Shown: piece by piece, positions 47,696 to 58,935 of the stretch | How positions within the stretch are numbered: the first letter of the stretch is position 1 | Layout of the letters: each line of letters opens with the position of its first letter | NCBI GenBank assembly: GCA_038503035.1 | Contig: JAVSML010025535.1 | Location: forward strand, 109,205-173,204 | Length of the DNA: 64,000 bases | From: Crocodylus rhombifer | Taxonomy: Eukaryota; Chordata; Crocodylia; Crocodylidae | Reading direction: 5' to 3' | The notes under the pieces: model-generated | Database searches by the model: none | What the model was told of the DNA's origin: nothing | Seen by the model: only the letters and a program-made list of their open reading frames with translations | Position numbers and translations under genes: made by a program

Positions 47696-48650
47696 GACCT
47701 GAGCTTAAATATTTAGTTCACCTGTTTTGACAACGGGATATTTGCTGAGTTTATGAGATAAGTGTCAGCTAGTAGAGCAAATAAACACCTGGTCACATTC
47801 CCAACCACCTGACAGAGGTATTTTGTTCCTTCTCATTTAAAGAGCAGACCACTGATGTTCTAACTACACTGAAGTGGAATACGAGCTATTTCTCTACAGA
47901 ATCACAGTAAATTTATCAAAAGGACATACTGTACCCAAGCTCTTATCTCTCGATTTATGGGAGATATTACATTAGCAAAACTGAACTAGGAAACAGAGCA
48001 GAAGAACTCCCCAGATAAAACCAGCAGCCGGGAAGGTCCTGTGTTAACCCATTCAGTGTAGGAGCTTACTAGATAAGTAGGCTGCTATAGAATTTTAAAA
48101 AACCCTAACAAAACACCATAACAAATCAGCATGGAGAAGCAATAGACAAGTCTCATTCACAGTATGAGCTACTTAATACAACACAGTGCATACGCTAGAA
48201 TCTTGCTGTAATTTCAAGTCTTTACTTTAAAGAAAAAACTAAGGTTGGGACGTCTACCCCTGGCTATGGAGTTGGGTACTGCACTCCCTTCAAAAAAACA
48301 GATCCTAAACTGATCCCCTCAGTAGTACATTGCATCTGTAAGAACCTTCTACAAATGGGAAATTCTATGCCAAGTAAATTTTGTTTTAATTAATATTTAT
48401 GGTAGAGATGAGTGAATATTTCATTAAAAATAATTTACTTGGCAATTTTTTTTCCATCTGTGGCCAGCTCATGATAATCTCTCAAAAATAATTCATCAAA
48501 AGCTTTCCATGAATAATTCTTGATCTGTGTATCAAGAACATGGACAGAGTGCCACAGAATGGCACCTGAAAAATTTATGCTTAGACTGAGAGGGCATATG
48601 GTCTTGTGAAGGTAGTGGAAAGGGCTTGAAATGGGGGTTCAGTTTGTGCA
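47696..48650. other. non-coding, no recognised feature
   Basis: Nothing supported. Confidence 0.45.
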
Positions 48651-48689
48651 TCTGCCACAGATTCCTATATAATGTTGATGTGGGCAAGT

Positions 48690-48780
48690 TAAAATTTTCT
48701 CTGACTCCTTTCTTCATCTCTGAAATGGGGATAGTCTCTCTCATCTATTTAGACCATAAACTCTTTTTAGAGATGCATTG
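48690..48780 (+). repeat. MIR-like SINE relic
   Basis: TTTCTTCATCTCTGAAATGG then GGATAGTCTCTCTCATC and GACCATAAACTC correspond to the 3' half of MIR (CTCATCTGTAAAATGGGGATAATA...TGTGAGGATTAAATGA). Confidence 0.5.
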
Positions 48781-49392
48781 CCAATGATTATGTGCATATG
48801 GAATGCCTTAAATGATAGGCATTCTCTCTCTAGACCATCTCATCTGCAAACCAAATTCAACAACTACATCTGTGGTGATGACTAACAGGTCTATTCATCT
48901 TCTTCAAACCAGTGACTTTGTATCCACATTAAAATCCTGACCTCTCTCTGGCATCTCCTCATGGCTGTTTCGGCATCTGCTCAAGCTCAACATGGCTATA
49001 CAACAGGTCTCCTGATGTTCCTCTCCAGCCCCTCTCTTTACAAATGCATTTGTTGATCACTGTGTCTAAGACATCTGTCCTGCCTGGCACTTGACTCTCT
49101 TGGCATCTCTCCTTAGCCAGTTTCTTCTCATCACAAACATAAGTTTCTCAGCTTCACTCTTAAGTTCTTTCCATGCCATAATCCCAGAGTGCTGAGGCCA
49201 CACCGACTGGTACTCTCATTGTTTCTTTGAGGTCTATGCTCTGTCTAGCTCCTTATTATAACTTTTCTTAGTGTCTCTGGAGCACAGCCTGCTGTCTCAT
49301 TTCTCACAATACAATGGACCAGGACACACAATCCTTGAATAAAATACCTAAGTAAAAGGGCTCCAAGTTGGGGCATCTAAACATAATTTTAT
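48781..49392. other. non-coding, no recognised feature
   Basis: Pyrimidine-rich, with no repeat that I can name. Confidence 0.45.
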
Positions 49393-50785
49393 AGATTTCA
49401 TAGATATAAGGGGCTAGAAGGGACCTCATGAGATCATTGGGTCCAGCCTCCCCCCTGCCCCACCCTCTTGGCAAGAAGTCAGCTGGGATCAAATGACCCC
49501 AGCAAGAAATATATCCACCTGTTTTTTTGAAAAGTCCAGAGTAGGTGGTTGCATTACCTCTGGGGTAAGTTTGTTCTAGACCCTGGACACACACACTGTA
49601 AAGAACTTTTTTCTTATGTCTAATCTAAATTGGTCTCCTGGAGTTTATGGCCATTAGACCTTGTTATCCCCTGGGGAGCTCTGGTGAACAGCTGTTCTCC
49701 CAGGTCCTGATGTACCCCTCTTATGTAATTGTAGGCTGCCACCAAGTCCCCCCTGAGCCTTCTCTTCTCCAGACTAAAGAGTCCCAAGTCCCTCAGCCTC
49801 TCCCCATATGGCCTTCCTCCCCAGGCCTTGGATCATATGAGTGGCTCTCCTCTGTACTCTCTCAAGCTTCTCCACATCCTTTCTGAAGTGGCGGGCCCAA
49901 TATTGGACGCAGTACAGCAGCTGCAGTCTCATAAGGGCCAAGTAAAGCAGGAGGATGACAACCCTGGTTTTATCTGAGATGCATTGGTGGATGCACGCCA
50001 GAGTTTGGTTTGCTTTGCCAGCCACAGCATCACATTGGTGGCTCATATCTTGTGGTCAATCAAGACCCCCAAGTCCCTTTCGGTCATGGTGCTAGCAAGC
50101 GTAGCACTGCTGAGTCTGTAAGTATGCTGGGGGTTCTTTCTACTGAGGTGCAGCACCTTGCACTTCTCTGCATTGAAGGCCATCCGGTTTTGGTCGACCC
50201 ACCAAAGAGTACTGACCCAAGTATTGAGCCCTGAGGTACTCCACTGCTCACCCTGCATCACATTGATTTGCTCCCGTCAACTAGTACACTTTGGGTCCAG
50301 CCGAATAGCCAGTTGCCTAGCCATCAGACTGTATGATAATCAAGACCACATTTCCCCAGCTTAACCATGAGGGCATCATGAGGAACTAGGTCAAAGACTT
50401 TCTTGAAATCTAGATATATAATGTCCGCATCATCTCCCTTGTCCAGGACACATGTTAGCTGGTCATAGGAGATGAGGTTCGTCAGGCGAGACCTGCCAGT
50501 CACAAAGCCACGTTGGCTGGCATTCAGAAGCTTGCCTTCCGTTAGTCTGGTGTTGATGCATCTCTTGACAATTTTCTCCAGGATTATTCCAGGGATGGAC
50601 ATCGGGCTGATTGGTCTATAGTTCTCCAGGTCATCTCTCCTCCCTTTCTGGAAGATAAGGACCACGTTAGCTCTTTTCCAGTCGTCTGGGACTTCACTCA
50701 AGCACCACAAACTTTCAAATATCTCTGCCAAGGGGGATGCAATGATATCTGCCAGCTCCTTCAAGACTCTCAGGTGTTTTTAAGC
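49393..50785 (-). mobile_element. CR1 LINE copy 6 with internal RT deletion
   Basis: Minus strand: 3' end at 49,393 (TATCTATGAAATCTATAAA-type tail), a 3' UTR with GACCTCATGAGATCATTGG-type words read in reverse, then the C-terminus and RT as far as MKELADIIASPLAEIFE near 50,764. It belongs to the same broad group as copies 1-3 but is more diverged. The stretch encoding the end of the PQG block through the FADD motif is deleted. EN and everything further 5' are missing. Confidence 0.92.
49774..50764 (-). pseudogene. CR1 ORF2 remnants (copy 6), catalytic motif deleted
   Basis: Open pieces: 50,324-50,764 (NYRPISPMSIPG, ASQRGFVTGRSRLTNL, IIYLDFKKVFDLVPHDALM), 50,043-50,261 (NRMAFNAEKCKVLHLSRKNP, ATLASTMTERDLGVLIDHKI) and 49,774-50,046 (CDAVAGKANQTLACIHQCIS, LERVQRRATHMIQGLG). 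At about 50,200-50,250 GVPQGSILGSVLF is followed at once by a VDQNRMAFN-like sequence. About 160 bases present in copy 1 (2,175-2,335), including FADD, are absent. No RT activity is possible. Confidence 0.9.
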
Positions 50786-52307
50786 CTACTATTGAATCAT
50801 CATACACTCAGGAAACAATAACTCTTAGCAGCGAACTTCAATTGTGAACACTCACACTCATGATTTCAAACTTTGCCTCCTAGGAAGGTCCCATATAACT
50901 TGTGCTCACAGCTATTGCTTCAATGACCATTCCTAACTAATGAACTTGTTCTTTTCAAGAGAGTTAGAACTACTCACCCAATGCGAGATGCTTGGAACTG
51001 CTTATCTAAACACAGTTCAATGTAGCTTGTTGTCCTGAAAAGGGAGCTTTGAAGAATAAGAGAAAAGAACTACATGTCCACCCCTAGTGTAAGATCTGAT
51101 CCAACTTGCATGTGAATGTATACAAAGATTACCAGTGAGGAAGGTCAGGTCCTCAGCTCTCAACAGTGAATGCCAGTTCACCAGGAAGTCTACATGATGT
51201 AGACAGCCATCCACTAAGGCTTGGACGGAAGCTACCTACTTCTTCCCATAAAGTACTAAATAGGTCTTGGACAACAACAGCTTTTGATCCACATTAATCT
51301 GGTTTGGATGTGATTAGACAGCAACCTGGCAAAGTCTGTGTGTCCCAGAATGACACTGTTCCCCTATCATGTCATTTGGGGCGGAAAATATTGTGTTACA
51401 GGAAAACAGTTTGCTTGAACAGACAGAGGAATAACCAAGGTTTTGGCTAATTCTTTCCCCACTTCAGAGGGACATAATTACCTTAAACACTGTTATGTGC
51501 CAAACTCCCCCTGGGTTTTTGACTAAAGCAATTTTCTTTCCTTTTGGGAAATGTGGATTAGAGAAGTGTGGCATTTTTGAACCTATGAAAGACTCATTTA
51601 AAGCTCTGACTGAAAAGTTGCTTGTTTTAGGAAGAACAGACCTCATTTCTCACATTTAAGCTTGAAAAAAGAATAATGTTAGATAATCCTGACATCACAC
51701 AGGATACCTGATGGGGCAATTACTAAGCAACATAGAGCTAACGACATTCAGATGTGTTGACATGGCATGTGAAACGATCATTATGTAAGTGAAATAGAAG
51801 CAACTGCCATATGCTTTATTGCTCTCTTGTGCCCTGCTTATTAGGCTGGAAAATGTATTTACTTTTCTTTTTTCTCAATTGATGCTGAAGCCTCAGCATT
51901 CATACCCAATGACTAAAACACCACCAATCTATCTTCTTTATTCATTTACATTTAAACCCTTGGAACAGTCTATTTTCCTCCTCCATTATCCAAAGCAGAT
52001 TGACAGCTGTGAGCCCATGGTGGCTATGGAATTGGTATCATCTTACAGAGCGTTTTATCCCTAGGCTGCTAATTTTAGTATGGATGAGAAAAGCAGAAAT
52101 GGCCTAAAATTACTGGGTGAAAAGAGTAGATTATGTAAATTGGCACAGCAGCACCAACTTCAATTTCCACAAGCTAAGGAATTGCCCCGTGTCAAGCAGC
52201 TTCATTGAAGTTAGTGACTTCTTCCACATTCAGAATAACATCCGCATCACAAAATCCAGTCAAATATCTCAATGCATCCTTGATGCCAGTCATCAGCATA
52301 AAGGCAG
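50786..52307. other. non-coding, no recognised feature
   Basis: No exon or repeat recognised. Confidence 0.5.
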
Positions 52308-52740
52308 TCATAGAGAAGTAGGATTGGGAGGGATTTCAAGAGGTTACCTAGTCCAACTCCTTACCTGAGCCAGGATCATTCCTATCCAGACCATCCTATA
52401 CAAATCCATAGTCTAGCCTCTTAGCCAAATGACTGACATGACAAGACATAATGCCAGAACACTGCCACTAGTAAAGCATAGGACCTTGATAGCCAATATC
52501 CTGCAACTGCATGGGGTTGCAAACTATGCTTGAGAGATCCAGGAATAGGACCATACCCCCTGCTACAGAGGAAGGCAAAAATCCCCACAGGCCATCCCAA
52601 TCTGAGCAGGAGATAAAATTGCTTCCTGATCCCAAATATAGCAATCGATCTAACCCTGAGTAAAGGGACAAGATCATTTATCCAGGAACCTCTCAGTTTA
52701 AGTCCCACTAAATCCTAAACCAGAGGCAAATCAGCATCTC
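52308..52740 (-). mobile_element. CR1-type 3'-end fragment (copy 7)
   Basis: 52,308-52,420 is the reverse of a CR1 3' end (TCATAGAGAAGTAGGATTGG, GAGGTTACCTAGTCCAACTC, CAGACCATCCTATACAAAT). The DNA that follows (GAGGAAGGCAAAAATCCCCA, TTGCTTCCTGATCCCAAATA, GATCTAACCCTGAGTAAAGG) resembles a 3' UTR segment that I recall from turtle and crocodilian CR1 families. No ORF remains. The join between the two parts may be a deletion. Confidence 0.65.
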
Positions 52741-54142
52741 TGCAGGGGCAGAATCAAGTACAACAGGAATTGCTGGTCATAGAGTTATCTAAATGACAGT
52801 GCCTGCTGGGGCTGCTGTTAGATTGGGGCACTTGACACACTACTAGTAGCTGAGGGCTGTGCTTTAAGTCATCATGTAGTTTGGAGGACCCCAAAATGCA
52901 GACACACACCTTGATTCAAAACAATTGTTCTAAGGGACTCCAGCTCTAAGACAGCCTCAGTCCTCAGGCTTTTTATAAATGTCACTTTCTTCTTCCCATT
53001 TATTAATGCAATGGGTAGGGTACAGAAGACATCTGGAAATACTGTGCTATGAATGTGAAAATGGTGTGGCTGTGGCACAGATGCTGGTTCCTATCAAATG
53101 CTTCTTCATTAGGCTATTTAAAAAAAAAGAAGTTTCTTGATTTCTGTGTTCATTTGAAACTCCATTTTATTTAAATCACTTTCCTTTCCCCTCTACTTCT
53201 CAGATAATAGCTCATTAATTTCTTCCTGGAAATCACAGTTAGAAAAAATAAAATTGGGAACTGACACAATATATTTCTAGATAAGTAACTTGGAAAAAAT
53301 ATATAATCAATAAAATCCTGGGTGGCAATAATGTAACCATATTAAATTTATCTTGTCTGTTTAAACAATACGTTCCCTTCACCATTATTCTAAACGTTGC
53401 TTCAGGAGGTCTTTTTATAGACTATTTTTTTCTTTTTACTGTGGGACTGTAAACAGGCAGTTAAACTAATATTTTGATATGTTCAGCATGCTAGGTTCTG
53501 TTTTATAGATTCTTCTGATAAAAGCTTATTGTAGCTTCAAATGCTATCTTGCAACTTGAAAGCTATGCACTGCTAAAGTTTCCTTTCCATTATACCTAGA
53601 CTTAGCTGTGAGCAAAATAGGTCATGGCGTTTCACACAGGATGGGATGGTAGACGGTCGTATGGAGGAGAGAGTTCCAGAGATCCTAATCCTCCAAACCA
53701 ATCCCTGTAGCTTTACAAGTCAGCAGTTTTCAAAGTGGGACCAAAATCAGACCCAGAGGAGAGGGAAGTGGCTTTCTGAAAGTTTTACGAATGTGCAGCT
53801 GCTTAGGATACTTGAATTTTGGTACTTAATGAATTCCCTAGTTCCCACACATCGTTGTACAAGCTAGAGTGAACCTGGCTCATGTTCCAGTGCACAAAAT
53901 AGATTAAGAAAAGGACCTTGTCATTTTGGTCAGCCAGGCACTTGCATTTCAAGTTCCCATGATCATCCTAACCCTACTCAGCCTTCTTGCATACCTGAGC
54001 TCAAGTGAGTTGTACACTCTGCTCTCATTGAACTCTATTACTTTAACACAGGAAGAGCAAATCACCCAAAACAAGGTCAAGGAGCAGGAAAGCCACAACC
54101 TCATCCGCAACCATGAAACTAGTCCTGTAACCATTAGTTACA
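52741..54142. other. non-coding, no recognised feature
   Basis: Nothing supported. Confidence 0.45.
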
Positions 54143-54215
54143 TTGTCCTTCATTGCCCACTTTCCAGAGCAGGAACTAAGGCACAGAGAAACTGACTTTT
54201 CAAAGTCTCATGAGA
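54143..54215 (-). repeat. MIR-like SINE relic (reverse)
   Basis: TTGCCCACTTTCCAGAGCAG then GAACTAAGGCACAGAGAAAC and CTTTTCAAAGTCTCA matches the reverse MIR core (ATTTTACAGATGGGGAAACTGAGGCACAGAGAG...CTTGCCCAAGGTCAC). Confidence 0.6.
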
Positions 54216-54275
54216 AAGCCTGCAGGGCCACCATGGGCAGAGGCCATACCACCAGCCTCTCTCACCCACACCACT

Positions 54276-54300
54276 GGGGGGGGGAAGGGGGGGCGGGGGG
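54276..54300 (+). repeat. G-rich tract, quadruplex-prone
   Basis: G9-AA-G7-C-G6 on the plus strand: three long G runs separated by one or two bases, enough for four G-tracts. Confidence 0.9.
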
Positions 54301-57125
54301 CTCATCCTCTGACCTCCAGGCTGCTGACATCTGACATTCAAGAAAGAACCTCAGGGTGAAGCTTATGTACTGGCCAGACATACCTTGACTCTGTGACAGC
54401 TCTAGGACTAGTAGATCTAGAATTGTTTGAATTATTCTTATCTGCTATTATTGTGTGTCAATAAAATTTGCCTATTATCAAATGGAGAAGTCATGGTCAG
54501 TCTAAGGGTTTGGGTCCACCCGGAACGAGGTATCTGGATCATAAATTCAGTGCCAACACTTTCCAGCAACATGCTTTAATCACAAAACTACCTTACCTCT
54601 CTAAAAAAAAGAGTGAGGTTATGAATACAGGATGAGGCAATCCTGATGGACTCCTCTGTACTTAGCAATCACTTCCTGCATATCACTGTAGGCCCTAAGG
54701 CTAGTATAAGCTCTAAAACAGAAGACAGTGCCCCATGTGTAAAACAATCCCTGATACCCATCACATTTGACTGCAATTTGGAAGTAGGAATACATCTATT
54801 TTAGTACAGCACCTAGCACATAAGGGGCTCCTGTGCAGTCTTGTAAACAAGGACAAATGGCGTTATGCAAAAGGCCTTCAACTGCTGAGGCACAGATACA
54901 ACAGCAAGTATTATTCCTTCTGAGACAGACTAGACAGAAAATCCTGCTACCCAGGGAAGGAATATTGTCTTTTAAAAAATACTCTATCCAGTACTTCATT
55001 TCAACACTTCTCAGCGTTAAAGTAGGCTCTCTAAACTATGGCACCCACAGGGTAACTTTATGCTGCTGTTACAGTTTTCAGTCAAGTAAAATGATTTGCT
55101 ACCTAGGCTTAAACTGTCTCTTAAAAACAAAGAGCCAGGCACTTACATTGCAAGTAACCAGGTTTGTTGCAATTGGAAAAAAAATAAAAGGAAATAGAGG
55201 ATATTAACTCCCTTTCTTTCTTACTTTTATTGTCTTATTGATCAGGGGAATTACTATTAGGAAAAAGACTCCCTCATCATATCACTTGTGTGAGTGCAAG
55301 CTTATGTTCTGCCCCTGATGGATGAATCCTACAGAATTTAAAGGACATGAAACCAACAAGACTGTGCAGGCATTTAACAGGTCTCTGAAGAAGTGACTGT
55401 ACCATCCTACAGGGAAAGAGGGGTTATTCTATGGGTGTTTTAAGTAATGGGATTGTTTTCCTCGACTTTAATGGACTTCCCGTTAGGCCCCTCATCATCA
55501 ATATTCCTTACTGAAAATGTCTTAAAGCTAGATCATGTCCTTCATTCACAGGAGAATATAGATGAGAATCTCCCTTCTGTGCATCCATGGCCTATCTGGA
55601 TTGTATTTCTGGGAGCAGGGAAGGAAGAGGAGGAAGAGGCAGGGGCTAAATGCCCAACATATGCCCCTGCAAGCAACTGGGCAGAGGAAAGTTTCGCACT
55701 CCACTGTTCCATTCTCTCTCACTCCAGGCAGACTGCACTCTTGAACAGGCAACAAAGGGAGAGATAGCTGCATATCAAAGGGAGGTGAAATAACTTATTC
55801 CCCACAGAACAGCACCTCTGAGGCAGTGTTTATTCCCACAGGCCCTCTCAGGCTAATATTAAGTAAAATAAAGGCAGGGCGGGATTATGGTTCAGCACAG
55901 CAGAACACTGCTTAAGGCCCTAGTTCATAGAATTAGGTGATGGTGTCAGAATAGCAGATTTCTGTGCGTGCATGTTTCTAGCACTACGATTGGGGGAAAA
56001 AAAACAAAAACAAAACCAGCTTGAAAACATGTTGTGAGTGCAACCAATGCAGATATGTGCCAGAGTCTGTTGCAGCCTCCAGCAGAAGGTGGAGCACTAC
56101 GTAGTAGAGCCAGAAAAGGTACCACCTAGCCCTTTAACTCCCACCAAAGCAGACCAGAGGAATCCAATGCCTGAGCCCCTGCTTTGGAACAGTGAATTTT
56201 GTGTACCTGCGAGGAGCAGTTTTGATCCAAACCTGAGTCAAAGTAATCTTATAGTGCTGTAAAGATAGCTGACATTCTCCATGACTACAAGCATCTGAGT
56301 TAAAATCTCTCCTCTCCATTTCTTGGCAGGTGCCAAATAAAATCGCTTAGCTTGTTTTTGCCAGTTTTCACAAAAACGTCTCTGACGCAGTTTCTGTGTG
56401 TCTGATGTTTTGTTTTGACCTGATTCCTAATTGCCCGATGTCTGCACTAGCATATTCAGAAAACTCTTTTTTGTTTTTAATAGCACCTCCTGCCCAGGCA
56501 CTCATGAAAACATTCCCATGCTTGCTTGGGATGTGACCTTCATTTTCCTTTGTGAATATTCAGGCTAAAAACTGTAGCACCCTCAAGCACCAAAATCATC
56601 TGTCATTACTTCTCTACTCTTCTTTCTTAATGGCCTCACAGACTCAGAGAGATTCTGAGAGCTGTAAGGTTAAAAACTTCACAACGGGAGAACTACAATT
56701 CGGATAATAATAAACACAGTTGGGGAATATAACTGACAAGTCTTTATGTTGTGAAAAATACTCAAGTGCACAGTAAAGTGGAACAAACAATAAATGTCTT
56801 CAGCTCTTAGAGGAAAGGGTGACTGCTTTCTCATGAAGTTCCTCTAAGAGCTCAAATTAGGCAGGTCAGATTCTTTGTCTGCAGACCTGCTCCGGACTTG
56901 GATAGAGCTGTAGCAGCAATGGACTCGACCCATTGCTTTTGTGGAAAAAAAGAAAAATCTGAAATTACTTCTTGACAGGTCACACTGAGCAAATTGGTTC
57001 AGATAAAATAAGGCAGCAGTGCTTTCTTCTGAGCCTGCACCAAAGCACAGTGTAAGTGGGTACAGCCTATTAGACAGTCTACCTGATGGGGATATATGAC
57101 ACATGAGTTCTCCTGGAGCTACCCC
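54301..57125. other. non-coding, no recognised feature
   Basis: No transposon or exon recognised. The 124-codon frame at 54,833-55,207 and the 106-codon frame at 55,447-55,767 have no known domain. Confidence 0.5.
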
Positions 57126-57250
57126 TGGGATCTTAGATAACCTTGGGCAGGTTTCTTCAATTCACTGGGCCTCAATACTTTTCCTCCCACACTTGTCTTG
57201 TCTATTTAGGCCATGAACTGTATCTCCTTATAAGACCGTACACAATCTAT
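57126..57250 (+). repeat. MIR-like SINE relic
   Basis: GATAACCTTGGGCAGGTTTC then TTCAATTCACTGGGCCTCAA and GGCCATGAACTGTATC, close to the MIR pattern (GACCTTGGGCAAGTCACTTAACC...GCCTCAG). Confidence 0.5.
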
Positions 57251-57279
57251 GAAAATGGGACCATGAACTTGGTGGACGC

Positions 57280-57460
57280 TAGGGCTGTATGAAGCTTCAT
57301 GTGCCGATTCAATTCAGAAGAGATTCAACCTGATTCGGTGGCCAAATCTCCAAATCCAAATCAAATCAGAAGACCAATTAAAAGGTCTGAATTGATTTGA
57401 AGATCTTCATGATTCGGAAAAGACTTGGAGAGCTTTGGAGATTCGGGCAGTCCCCACTTG
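57280..57460 (+). mobile_element. hAT-like non-autonomous fragment
   Basis: Starts TAGGGCTGTATGAAGCTTCA and continues with GATTCAATTCAGAAGAGATT, CAAATCTCCAAATCC and ATTCGGAAAAGAC. The terminus type is that of 4,598 and 34,112 and the GATTCA-rich interior resembles 34.15 kb. The right end was not found. Confidence 0.55.
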
Positions 57461-57494
57461 CCACCCCAGGTATAGCATGATGTTAACATAAAGT

Positions 57495-57560
57495 GTAAAA
57501 GTAGTGAAATGTAACCATGTTAGTCTTGTCCTGTATGCAGCCTGAAAACTCCATTTTGTA
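57495..57560 (-). repeat. fragment of a reptilian interspersed repeat (reverse)
   Basis: GTAACCATGTTAGTCTTGTC is the reverse complement of the GACTAACATGGCT core at 20.05 kb. Confidence 0.5.
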
Positions 57561-58130
57561 TCCTTCTGCTTGACGTAATTGAATGAACCCTGCATAGCCT
57601 TTATAGGTATGTATGTAAAAGGGTGAATGGTGAAAGAATGACATAGAGACGTGAGAAGAACATTCAACTGTTTATATAAGCAACAAGGCACTAAATGTAA
57701 GTTACCAGTCAGTAAACTTAATTAATAAATGGCTGAAGAATCCCTTTTAGGCCTAGGGCACAAAGAAGATAACAAGGAGAAGGAATGCCAGACGGGCAAC
57801 AAGAACACTTCAAAGCTGAGATAAGCTGAAGACAAAAAAAGAACAGCAGCAAAAACAGAAGCTGGGTATGTAAAAATCCCAAAGCACTGAAACAAAGGAT
57901 GCCAATCCCTATAGAATAACACTTTGAAAATTCCAGGTTGGGTGAGTCTCTTTCTCTACTACTGTTCCATCCAAGGCCAGACACATCTATTCACCCCGCT
58001 TCAGCTGTTACCTTTAAATCTGCTGTCTTCATATCATCATCATCTACTCAATAAGCCTGGGTTGGCTGATATTAAGCAACTATTTCTGGTAACTATATCT
58101 GGTGTGTGTGTGGATAAAATGGTTGTTTTG
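57561..58130. other. non-coding, no recognised feature
   Basis: Nothing supported. A short (TG)n lies near 58,101-58,111. Confidence 0.4.
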
Positions 58131-58935
58131 TAGGCCTGTGCGAGTAGGCAACTATTTGATCCAGCTTTAGATCTGGTCACTTCAGATGCCAGTGATCTGA
58201 TCTGGAGCTCCGGACCAGGTTCCTGCTTTGATCTGGTCGAGGCTTTCGAGCCACCTCAGAGATCCGGCCGTAGGGTATAATGGGGCATCAATAAAATATT
58301 TATAACTTTGTTGTTTTTTGTCTGATTTGGATGAAACTTGCAGGGGTAGTAGCCTCTGCTGAGAACATGAAGCTTCAGGATGATCGGTGCAAGGGTTCAG
58401 GGGGAACTGCACCCCAAATTCTTGAAAGCAAAACTCATGTCATGTGTAGGTTTTATACCACAGGGGGGTGAAAACTGCAGAGGTGGTAGCCCCTGCTCAG
58501 GCTATGAAGCTTGCCAAGTTTCAAGAAGATCAGTGCAGGGGGTTGGGAGGAATTGCACCTCAAGCTGCTTACAGGCAAAACTCATGACATAAATGACCCT
58601 GTGTCTGTTAAGGCGCAGAGGGCTGAAAACTGCAGGGATGGTGGCCCCTGTGAAGGCCACAAAGCCTGCCAAGTTTCAAGGAGATAGGTGAAGGGGTTTG
58701 GGAGAAACTGCACCTCAAGCTGCAGACAAGCAAAACTCATGACATGGGTGACACTGTGTGTGTTAAGGCATAGCAGGGTGAAAGCTGCAGGGATGGTAGC
58801 CCCTGCTGCATCCAGGAAGCCTGCCAGCTTTCAAGGAGATAGGTGCAGGGGCTTCTGGATTCTGGGGCCCTGCACCTCTGGCTGCTGACAGGCAAAACTC
58901 GTGACATGGGTACTTGCCTAGTGAACACCCATAAG
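58131..58935 (+). mobile_element. hAT-like element carrying a 155-bp tandem array
   Basis: Starts TAGGCCTGTGCGAGTAGGC, the same terminus class as 34,112. The first 200 bases contain ATCTGGTC/GATCTGATC inverted words. From 58,330 a unit recurs about four times (see the repeat entry). No right terminus or target duplication is identified, and there is no transposase. Confidence 0.6.
58330..58920 (+). repeat. tandem array, about 155 bp per unit, about 4 units
   Basis: Each unit starts with GGTGAAAACTGCAGGGATGG-like DNA, then GTAGCCCCTGCT, AAGCCTGCCAAGTTTCAAGG, AGATAGGTGCAGGGG, CTGCACCTCAAGCTGC and AGGCAAAACTCATGACATG. Units begin at 58,330, 58,467, 58,622 and 58,777, so the last three are spaced exactly 155. 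Short open frames here are incidental. Confidence 0.85.

Noticed and set aside
55447..55767. 106-codon frame as a host exon
   Set aside because: No domain, low-complexity Glu/Lys-rich part from purine-rich DNA, and an overlapping antisense frame of similar length.
58330..58920. CRISPR-like regularly spaced repeats
   Set aside because: The repeated unit fills the whole 155 bp with no unique spacers. It is a eukaryotic tandem array.
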